7,221 nucleotides of DNA from an uncultured Saprospiraceae bacterium (GTDB taxonomy: Bacteria; Bacteroidota; Bacteroidia; Chitinophagales; Saprospiraceae), in the NCBI GenBank assembly GCA_937969485.1, contig CALBVQ010000151.1, positions 1-7,221 of the forward strand, given 5' to 3'. The translations under genes were made by a program, and so were the position numbers. The notes below the pieces were generated by a model. The model was not told where the DNA came from. It did no database searches and saw only the letters and a list, made by a program, of their open reading frames with translations. Positions 1 to 5,086 of the stretch are shown piece by piece; position 1 is the first letter of the stretch, and each line of letters opens with the position of its first letter.

Positions 1-360
1 CTAAATTTGTGTATTAAAATTAGCTTTATATAGGTGTTTTGTTATGTTTATGGCTAAAAATACATGCTATAAGTAGCCGTATGTGTGATTTTATGATATG
101 TGACTAGATTCAGCTTTCGATTACCTGCATAGTTTTAAGGAACTAGTACAATAGAGGCATCTGCGGTCTCATGCGGGAGTCAACAGGCGAGCAAAAGCAA
201 CAGAAACCAAAGGTGAACCTTTTTGAGCTTGACTCAAAAAAATAATACACTTAATCCAATGAATTAGGGTAAGTTACATAACTAAGTGAAAATTAATTTG
301 TTCTGTATTACATATTATGAAAAAATATAATATATATTTGCTTGATAAATGAATATATAG
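1..360. other. Intergenic region with no convincing gene; small ORF and overlapping hairpins
   Basis: No family-recognisable ORF is seen on either strand. A 24-codon ORF at 171-245 (+), starting MRESTGEQ and ending FELDSKK, has a hydrophilic, protein-like composition. It has no recognisable start signal, and an in-frame stop lies a few codons upstream. Two overlapping inverted repeats lie inside it: AAAGGT/ACCTTT at 209-222 and TTTTTGAG/CTCAAAAA at 220-240. They share bases 220-222, so both cannot form fully at once. Neither is followed by a U-run, so neither is a standard terminator. Positions 150-220 look richer in G+C than their surroundings. This could be a decayed gene end, a small peptide gene or a structured leader; nothing here decides among these. 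Confidence 0.4.
333..340 (+). promoter_or_regulatory. Putative Bacteroidota -7 box for the response regulator
   Basis: TATATTTG matches the TAnnTTTG -7 consensus of the Bacteroidota primary sigma factor and ends 20 bases before the ATG at 361. No TTG -33 element is visible at the usual 17-23 base spacing; the nearest, at 298-300, is too far away. In AT-rich DNA such boxes also occur by chance, so support comes mainly from position and from near-identity with the box ahead of the gene at 2022. Confidence 0.35.
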
Positions 361-1644
361 ATGAAGACTAAAGCAAAAATACTTGTTGTCGATGATGATA
401 GTTCTATACGTAGGACGCTGAAGGACATTTTACAATTTGAGCGATATGAGGTGGAAGAGGCGAGTGATGGAGTGGAAGCTATCGTTAAGATCAAGCGAAA
501 TGAGTTCGATGCGATTATCATGGATATCAAGATGCCGAAGATGGATGGCATGGATGCTATGGAGCGGATCCAAGCAATCAAGCCAGACACACCCATTATC
601 ATGATTTCAGGTCATGGAAATATAGATACTGCTGTAGAGGCGGTAAAGAAAGGTGCATTTGATTTTATACAAAAGCCACCTGATCTTAATAGACTTTTGA
701 TTACGATACGTAATGCGATGGATAAGAGCAATCTTATTACTGAAAAAAAGGTTCTTCAACGAAAGGTAAAGAGTAAAGCGGCCAAGACAATAGTGGGAGA
801 GAGTCAAGGAATTAAGCATATCATGCAGACGATAGAGCAAGTTGCGCCAACTGATGCAAGAGTTCTAGTTAATGGCCCCAATGGTTCAGGTAAGGAATTA
901 GTTGCTCGCTGGATTCACGAGAAGTCTTCGAGAAGTGACAATAATATAATAGAGGTAAATTGTGCGGCAATTCCTAGCGAGTTGATAGAGAGTGAATTAT
1001 TCGGACATGAAAAAGGATCATTCACGTCAGCTCATAAGCAAAGAATAGGGAAGTTTGAACTAGCACATGGAGGAACATTATTCCTTGATGAAATAGGTGA
1101 TATGAGTCTTTCGGCGCAAGCTAAAGTTTTGCGTGCCTTACAAGAAAATAAGATAACGAGAGTTGGTGGAGACAAGGAGATCAAAGTTGATGTACGAGTA
1201 GTAGCTGCAACAAACAAAGATTTACGAGTTGAAATCAAGAAAGGGAAGTTTAGGGAAGATTTATATCACAGACTAGCTGTGATCATAGTTCAAGTTCCAG
1301 CACTTAACGATAGAAAGGAGGATATTCCATTACTTGTGGATCATTTCATCACCAACATATGTGAGGAATACAGTACTCCAAAGAAGAAAATTGATAATTC
1401 AGCAGTCAAGGAACTGCAGAAAATTAACTGGACAGGAAATATCAGAGAACTGCGTAATGTAGTTGAAAGATTAATTATTTTAAGTAAAGAGGCCATCTCC
1501 AAAACCGACGTCATTACTTATGTGCAATCTCCTAAGAAAGGTCCTGAAATGCAAGCCCTTTTTGATAAATTCGATTCATTTGAGCAACTAAGTTCATATT
1601 TACGTGAGCAGTACGAATCTTATAAATTCAAAGAGGTAATATAG
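361..1644 (+). CDS. NtrC-type sigma-54-activator response regulator lacking the C-terminal HTH
   Basis: This is a two-component response regulator that should couple phosphorylation to ATP-driven remodelling of sigma-54 RNA polymerase in the cytoplasm. A receiver domain spans about residues 6-120, with the acidic pocket D11-D13, phospho-acceptor D55, S83 and K105. A charged linker (about 121-143) leads to the AAA+ domain (about 144-375). That domain has a Walker A variant GPNGSGKE at 172-179, GSFTSA at 219-224 in place of the sigma-54-contact loop GAFTGA, Walker B GGTLFLDE at 237-244, a candidate arginine finger in FREDLYHRL (297-305), and sensor II GNIRELRN at 359-366. The protein ends at residue 427 after a short helix-like tail. 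Related Bacteroidota regulators normally continue into a Fis-type helix-turn-helix there, and none is present. No partner histidine kinase is visible. The ATG at 361 is preferred because the receiver beta-1 strand begins almost immediately. Confidence 0.93.
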   Translation: MKTKAKILVVDDDSSIRRTLKDILQFERYEVEEASDGVEAIVKIKRNEFDAIIMDIKMPKMDGMDAMERIQAIKPDTPIIMISGHGNIDTAVEAVKKGAFDFIQKPPDLNRLLITIRNAMDKSNLITEKKVLQRKVKSKAAKTIVGESQGIKHIMQTIEQVAPTDARVLVNGPNGSGKELVARWIHEKSSRSDNNIIEVNCAAIPSELIESELFGHEKGSFTSAHKQRIGKFELAHGGTLFLDEIGDMSLSAQAKVLRALQENKITRVGGDKEIKVDVRVVAATNKDLRVEIKKGKFREDLYHRLAVIIVQVPALNDRKEDIPLLVDHFITNICEEYSTPKKKIDNSAVKELQKINWTGNIRELRNVVERLIILSKEAISKTDVITYVQSPKKGPEMQALFDKFDSFEQLSSYLREQYESYKFKEVI

Positions 1645-1666
1645 ATTAGTGGCTGCAATGAGATAT

Positions 1667-1830
1667 GTTATACCAATTCTGTTTTAGAATTTCGCATATT
1701 TTAAGTTTATAAAAGCCATTACTTCGTTAGAAATACTCATGATAGCTAAGGCTATCCTTGCGTTTTCTGCCTAGTACTTGATTTAATAATTCTTGAAAAT
1801 AAAGTAAAACCTTAAGAAAGAATTGGTATT
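1667..1830. mobile_element. Putative MITE-like foldback element with 11-bp terminal inverted repeats
   Basis: ATACCAATTCT at 1670-1680 is perfectly inverted as AGAATTGGTAT at 1819-1829. The hexamer AGATAT occurs just outside both ends (1661-1666 and 1831-1836) and may be a target-site duplication. Almost exactly at the centre is a perfect hairpin, GATAGC-TAAG-GCTATC (1741-1756). It is flanked by pairing AGAAA (1729-1733) and TTTCT (1764-1768) across a symmetric 7+7 base internal loop. Further out the arms remain imperfectly complementary. There is no coding capacity. This architecture is that of a non-autonomous miniature element or a large REP-like repeat. It separates the regulator gene from its likely terminator at 1893. 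Copy number cannot be judged from one window. Confidence 0.6.
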
Positions 1831-1892
1831 AGATATAAGTGATTGTTATCATAGAATTTTAGGATAGTTTGACGATTTTTATAAATCGTTGC

Positions 1893-1932
1893 GCGGATAA
1901 AAGGCAAATAGCTTTTTATCCGCTTTTTTTTT
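1893..1932 (+). terminator. Strong rho-independent terminator
   Basis: A perfect 10-bp stem, GCGGATAAAA (1893-1902) with TTTTATCCGC (1914-1923), has an 11-base loop and is followed directly by nine T residues (1924-1932). It most likely ends the response-regulator transcript, about 250 bases after its stop codon; the foldback element lies in between. A second small hairpin just upstream (CGATTT/AAATCG, 1873-1888) may add to it. On the minus strand the stem is not followed by a U-run, so termination should be one-way. Confidence 0.85.
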
Positions 1933-1948
1933 GGGGTTTAACCCCAAA
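1930..1948. repeat. Small GC-core palindrome (TTTGGGGTT/AACCCCAAA)
   Basis: A 9-bp inverted repeat with a single central T (1939) begins within the T-run of the preceding terminator and ends 73 bases before the ATG at 2022. It has no U-tail on either strand, so it is not a terminator in its own right. A closely similar palindrome lies upstream of recR at 6709-6729. Confidence 0.6.
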
Positions 1949-1991
1949 GAACACAAAGGTGGCTTGTAGAAATTTATAGAAATTGTTTGTT

Positions 1992-1999
1992 TATATTTG
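1992..1999 (+). promoter_or_regulatory. Putative Bacteroidota -7 box for the LOG-family gene
   Basis: TATATTTG is a full match to TAnnTTTG, ends 22 bases before the ATG at 2022, and lies just downstream of the terminator, where a new promoter is needed. The nearest TTG (1964-1966) is 25 bases upstream, slightly beyond the usual 17-23 spacing, so the -33 element is uncertain. Confidence 0.45.
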
Positions 2000-2021
2000 C
2001 TACTATAATTAAAACAAAAAG

Positions 2022-2726
2022 ATGGCTAAAGATTTTAAAGCTACTGTAATGAAGCAGTGGGAAGCGGGGCAAGGAGAAAATGCTTGGACAATGTTCAAAG
2101 TGATTTCTGAATTTGTAGATGGGTTTGAAACATTAAATAAGATAGGACCGTGTATTTCAATTTTTGGTTCAGCGCGAACTAAGAGTGATGAGAAATACTA
2201 TAAGTTGACTGCGGAAATAGCAGGAAGATTGACTGAGGAAGGATTCGGTGTGATTACAGGTGGAGGTCCTGGGATCATGGAAGCGGCGAACAAAGGCGCA
2301 TTCGAGGCAAACGGGATTTCTGTAGGGCTAGATATTGATCTTCCCTTCGAGCAATTTGTGAATAAATATGTAGACAACGACAAGAAGTTGAATCATAGAT
2401 ACTTTTTTGTACGTAAGGTAATGTTTGTGAAGTATGCTCAGGCATTTATTGCAATACCAGGGGGATTTGGGACTTTGGATGAATTATTTGAGGTATTGAC
2501 ATTGATTCAAACCAATAAGATTTCTAGGGTGCCAGTGATATTAGTAGGAAAGGAATTTTGGGGAGGAATGAAAACTTGGATAGAGAATATAATGCGTGAT
2601 GAGTTTAAGACTATTTCACCTAAGGATATGGACTTACTGCCAATTGTAGATGATCCTGAAGAGATTGTAAAAATTATACACGACTTCTACAAAGAGCATA
2701 AATTGAAGCCAAACTACACTATGTAG
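2022..2726 (+). CDS. LOG-family (TIGR00730) Rossmann-fold nucleotide-binding protein
   Basis: This 234-residue protein belongs to the lysine-decarboxylase-like LOG family. Characterised members are cytosolic nucleoside 5'-monophosphate phosphoribohydrolases that cleave the N-glycosidic bond; in plants and some bacteria they release cytokinin bases from their riboside monophosphates. Visible signatures are the Rossmann beta strand with FGSAR (48-52), the phosphate loop GGGPGIMEAANKGA (80-93), the conserved arginine in FFVRK (R131) and the family motif PGGFGTLDE (146-154) ending in the catalytic-type E154. The N-terminal extension of about 40 residues resembles longer bacterial members. The true substrate in this organism is unknown; a general nucleotide-salvage role is as plausible as cytokinin activation. 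The gene has its own promoter-like box and is followed 44 bases later by a co-oriented membrane-protein gene, so the two may share a transcript. Confidence 0.92.
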   Translation: MAKDFKATVMKQWEAGQGENAWTMFKVISEFVDGFETLNKIGPCISIFGSARTKSDEKYYKLTAEIAGRLTEEGFGVITGGGPGIMEAANKGAFEANGISVGLDIDLPFEQFVNKYVDNDKKLNHRYFFVRKVMFVKYAQAFIAIPGGFGTLDELFEVLTLIQTNKISRVPVILVGKEFWGGMKTWIENIMRDEFKTISPKDMDLLPIVDDPEEIVKIIHDFYKEHKLKPNYTM

Positions 2727-2770
2727 AACTTTCACGCAGTAAATAACATTAGTATAATAAACGATCAAAA

Positions 2771-3274
2771 ATGCCTAGCGAACTTCATGTCAAACGGAAT
2801 AAAGCCTTGCATATAAGACTATTTCTTATTGCCTTAGTTGGGCTTGTTTTTTCTGTATTGTATTACGTCATTCAACTGGCTAATTCATCTCTTTTGTGGA
2901 TGATGATTACTTCTGTGATCGCTCTACTATTTATTTTTGTATTGGTGACATCATTACGAATGTTATTGAATAGGAAACCAGCTCTTAGTTTAACAAATGA
3001 AGGAATTGTTGACTCAATTTCCTTAGCTTCAGCTGGCACTATTCCATGGAAAGAAGTGAAAAGTGTAAAATTAGAGACTTACCTCAACTCACCACAAATA
3101 TTAATCGCACTTCACCACCCTGAGAGGATATTGGAAAAATTAGGATACGTCAAAAAAAGAATGGTTAATCAACAACTCGTTGATACCGGAGCTGTCATCG
3201 TGATCAATCCCAAGATGATCCAAGGGAAGCCACAGGATATAGTAAATAATATTAAGCGAAGAGCAAGAGTGTAA
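2771..3274 (+). CDS. STM3941-like small membrane protein
   Basis: A 167-residue inner-membrane protein with two predicted transmembrane helices, about residues 15-37 and 42-64, separated by a very short turn, followed by a cytosolic domain. The soluble part (about 70-165) has the arrangement seen in the STM3941 family: a strand ALSLTNEGIVD (71-81), a GTIPWKEVKSVKL segment (89-101) and a late GAVIVINPKMI strand (140-150). This resembles a PH-like fold fused to a two-TM anchor. Family function is unknown. It follows the LOG gene by 44 bases with no terminator between, so co-transcription is likely. The ATG at 2771 is the only start that keeps the basic N-terminus (HVKRNK) ahead of TM1. The family call is from pattern recognition and has not been searched. 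Confidence 0.75.
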   Translation: MPSELHVKRNKALHIRLFLIALVGLVFSVLYYVIQLANSSLLWMMITSVIALLFIFVLVTSLRMLLNRKPALSLTNEGIVDSISLASAGTIPWKEVKSVKLETYLNSPQILIALHHPERILEKLGYVKKRMVNQQLVDTGAVIVINPKMIQGKPQDIVNNIKRRARV

Positions 3275-3365
3275 CAATTTTTCGGCTGATTTCAGAGATT
3301 TCCTTATTGCTGTTATCACAAGCCTATGGTACAGTATTCTGCCTTCTTTTTTCTTTGTGATGACG

Positions 3366-3373
3366 TAGTTTTG
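3366..3373 (+). promoter_or_regulatory. Putative -7 box for the DUF1572 gene
   Basis: TAGTTTTG matches TAnnTTTG. No clear TTG -33 element is found at normal spacing. If transcription starts a few bases after the box, the ATG at 3381 would be almost leaderless, whereas those at 3390 or 3405 would have short leaders like the other genes here. Confidence 0.3.
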
Positions 3374-3404
3374 GCAAAACATGGACAATATGGACCGACA
3401 TACG

Positions 3405-3974
3405 ATGGCAACTAGTTATATCAGTTCTTGTAAGAAGCAATTTGTATATTATAAGCAACTTGCGGAAAAAGCAGCAGCGCAGCTGACTGATGAGATGTTT
3501 TTTTCGACAAGCACTACACTTAATCCAAGTTTAGAACACAATAGCATTGCCGTTATTTACAAACACATTTCAGGGAATATGAAATCCAGGTGGACTGATT
3601 TCTATACAACGGATGGTGAAAAGGAATGGCGAGATCGAGATAATGAATTCATAGATCAAGACTGGACTAGGGAGCAAGTTGTTTCCTACTGGGAGGAATC
3701 TTGGGAGCTCTTGTTCTCAGTGATAAATAATCTTGATGAGGATAAATTAGTAAGGACAATCTACATCAGAAACATGGGTCATACTGTTGTAGAAGCATTA
3801 AATCGTCAGATGTTTCATTACGCCTACCATATCGGTCAAATCGTTTTACTTGCAAAACAATGGAGAGGGGATGAGTGGACAAGTCTTAGTATTCCAAGAA
3901 ACTCGTCTCAACGTTATAATGACTCAAAGTTTTCAAAGCCCAAAAGGGATGTACATTTTACCGATGATTTATAA
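3405..3974 (+). CDS. DUF1572 family DinB-fold protein
   Basis: A cytosolic four-helix-bundle protein of the DinB/YfiT-like superfamily, DUF1572 branch. Residues below are numbered from this start. Conserved segments visible are SYISSCKKQFVYYKQL at the N-terminus, SIAVIYKHISGNMKSRWTDF (47-66), TTDGEKEWRDRD (68-79), IYIRNMGHTVVEALNRQ (119-135) and HYAYHIGQIV (138-147). The three histidines H54, H138 and H142 sit where the DinB fold binds a metal ion. Members are often thiol-dependent transferases or have unknown function, so no reaction is assigned. The frame is open from an ATG at 3381 (MDNMDRHT extension), but the family normally begins near MATSYI and the -7 box at 3366-3373 also favours a later start (3390 or 3405). 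The gene converges on the next one with a 10-bp gap and no hairpin between. Confidence 0.85.
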   Translation: MATSYISSCKKQFVYYKQLAEKAAAQLTDEMFFSTSTTLNPSLEHNSIAVIYKHISGNMKSRWTDFYTTDGEKEWRDRDNEFIDQDWTREQVVSYWEESWELLFSVINNLDEDKLVRTIYIRNMGHTVVEALNRQMFHYAYHIGQIVLLAKQWRGDEWTSLSIPRNSSQRYNDSKFSKPKRDVHFTDDL

Positions 3975-3984
3975 ATAGGTAGGG

Positions 3985-4929
3985 TTATCCGCGACTGGCT
4001 CTAGCAGCCTCTCTAGCTGCTGCTCTTTCTTGAATTTTCTTTTGTCTAGCAGCCTCTTCTACAATGTAAGACTTTTGGAATTGCTGCAAGTGCTTAGGGA
4101 ATTCATCATATCTAAGTGGACTTGTCTTGCCTTTCTTCTTTCCAACATCTTTACGGGCCGACTTCTTTCTTCTTTTGGTCCTTTCTTTAGACATCTCCTT
4201 AGGGATGGAGTATGTTCTTCGGAATTCTCGACTTTTATTGTAGATCATGGGAGAATAATCGATATACTGCCAAGATCCGATTCTAATCGCAGGTTCGTCA
4301 CCTACTTTTACGATGTAAAATTCTTCATATTCCACATAATCGATTCTGTTTCTAGCTAGATCTTCTCCAAGTTCTCCTAGCGGAGCAACTTCTGTTCCTC
4401 CTTCGTCAAAATTAGGAGATACATATACTTTGATAAAATCATTGGGGTTGTCATTAACTCTTTGAAGAAGGTAAGAATCTCGTTTGTTTCTCCCTTTAAA
4501 AGGTTCACCTTCTTTGTGATTAACTACAACTCGTTCGTAATACAATCTAGGTGTAGGTTCCGAATTTTCATAAACATCTACATATTCAACTTTTTCACCG
4601 TCTTCCTCTTCTTCCTCTTCTTCTTCGTCGCTGTTTTCAGCAAACCAACTACTTTCATCTCCTCTTGAGATTTCAAGATATAATATATCGTCAGGATCTA
4701 ACTCTACATCATTGCCATTTTCATCAATTAGGTAAAAGAAGTCGGAGTCATTAATGCTATCCGCCAAGGCCTTGTTAAAAGTATATGTTGCCTCTGCACT
4801 ATCGACAGACATAACTATCACTTTTTCAGTATCACTAAAAATACCTTTGGATGCCGATGCGAATGTTTGAGCATCCGCAGAACATAACAACAGGGTAAGA
4901 AAACAAAGTACGAAACTAAATTTTTGCAT
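3985..4929 (-). CDS. Secreted protein of unknown function with acidic and basic blocks
   Basis: This gene was not recognised. The 314-residue product starts with a convincing type I signal peptide (MQKFSF, then a hydrophobic core, then CSADA before Q21), so it is probably periplasmic or surface-exposed. C16 sits in LLLC, which is a poor lipobox. The mature part is polar with beta-like segments, and has a run of eight glutamates flanked by aspartates (101-110). A strongly basic stretch rich in KR pairs follows at about 248-268, and the C-terminal tail is Arg/Ala-rich and helix-forming (about 289-314). The charge segregation suggests binding to a polyanion, to peptidoglycan or to another chain of itself, but that is inference. 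Starts at 4947 (ATG) and 4965 (TTG) are also in frame and lie in a short tandem duplication; 4929 gives the most typical signal peptide. Confidence 0.75.
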   Translation of the reverse strand: MQKFSFVLCFLTLLLCSADAQTFASASKGIFSDTEKVIVMSVDSAEATYTFNKALADSINDSDFFYLIDENGNDVELDPDDILYLEISRGDESSWFAENSDEEEEEEEEDGEKVEYVDVYENSEPTPRLYYERVVVNHKEGEPFKGRNKRDSYLLQRVNDNPNDFIKVYVSPNFDEGGTEVAPLGELGEDLARNRIDYVEYEEFYIVKVGDEPAIRIGSWQYIDYSPMIYNKSREFRRTYSIPKEMSKERTKRRKKSARKDVGKKKGKTSPLRYDEFPKHLQQFQKSYIVEEAARQKKIQERAAAREAARASRG

Positions 4930-4959
4930 AAAAACAGGTTTGTGCATAAAAATGGGTTT
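4924..4959 (-). repeat. 18-bp imperfect tandem duplication spanning the start codon
   Basis: Two adjacent 18-bp units (4924-4941 and 4942-4959) match at 15 of 18 positions, and each contains an in-frame ATG. They encode KPVFMQ and KPIFMH. The duplication leaves two usable ATG starts (4947 and 4929) for the secreted-protein gene. Confidence 0.75.
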
Positions 4960-5011
4960 ATCCAAGTGCTAAATGAAACATTTCATTGCAATATAAACAA
5001 TTAACAAAGTA

Positions 5012-5044
5012 CAAATATTGTTTCCTAAGCTTTAAAGTAAACAA
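5012..5044 (-). promoter_or_regulatory. Putative promoter of the secreted-protein gene
   Basis: Read on the minus strand, a TTG -33 element (5042-5044) is followed after 22 bases by AATATTTG (5012-5019), a one-mismatch TAnnTTTG -7 box. This is the only site in the window with both elements at accepted spacing. The 11-mer CAATATTTGTA around the box recurs upstream of the E2 gene. Confidence 0.4.
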
Positions 5045-5055
5045 CCATAGTTGTT
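5040..5055 (-). terminator. Weak hairpin, possible terminator of the E2 gene
   Basis: AACAAC-TATG-GTTGTT on the minus strand is a perfect 6-bp stem about 31 bases after the E2 stop codon, followed by a U-rich stretch (TTTACTTT when the last stem bases are included). The stem is short and low in G+C, and it overlaps the putative -33 element of the next gene, so terminator function is uncertain. Confidence 0.3.
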
Positions 5056-5086
5056 ATCTACTTATTGGATAAACCCATTAATTAAA

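Larger units (their letters stand above)
4951..5079. repeat. Segment bounded by a perfect 15-bp inverted repeat; possible invertible promoter
   Basis: AATGGGTTTATCCAA at 4951-4965 is exactly inverted as TTGGATAAACCCATT at 5065-5079, leaving 99 bases between the arms. The right arm lies eight bases beyond the E2 stop codon; the left arm lies in the leader of the secreted-protein gene, just ahead of its ATG starts. The enclosed DNA holds the best promoter match for that gene and two smaller inverted repeats (4972-4987 and 5040-5055). An invertible promoter or a small foldback element would both explain this. No recombinase gene is in the window. Confidence 0.6.

Noticed and set aside
2..9. TAAATTTG as a promoter box at the window edge
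   Set aside because: It matches TAnnTTTG, but nothing upstream is visible and only a ten-codon ORF follows. Such boxes are frequent by chance in AT-rich DNA.
220..240. TTTTTGAG/CTCAAAAA hairpin as a terminator
   Set aside because: No U-run follows the stem on either strand; the flanking T and A runs are the stem itself.
1645..1667. Frameshifted or read-through HTH behind the regulator stop
   Set aside because: All three forward frames here and just past the foldback element were read; none gives an HTH-like sequence, and all stop quickly.
4030..4359. Plus-strand open frame of 109 codons opposite the secreted-protein gene
   Set aside because: It mirrors the reverse-complement codons of the minus-strand gene, which has a clear signal peptide and compositional logic; the plus frame has none.
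4930..4965. TTG start (4965) for the secreted-protein gene
   Set aside because: The codon is TTG inside the inverted-repeat arm. Two ATGs downstream give a better signal peptide, so the extra residues are probably leader sequence.
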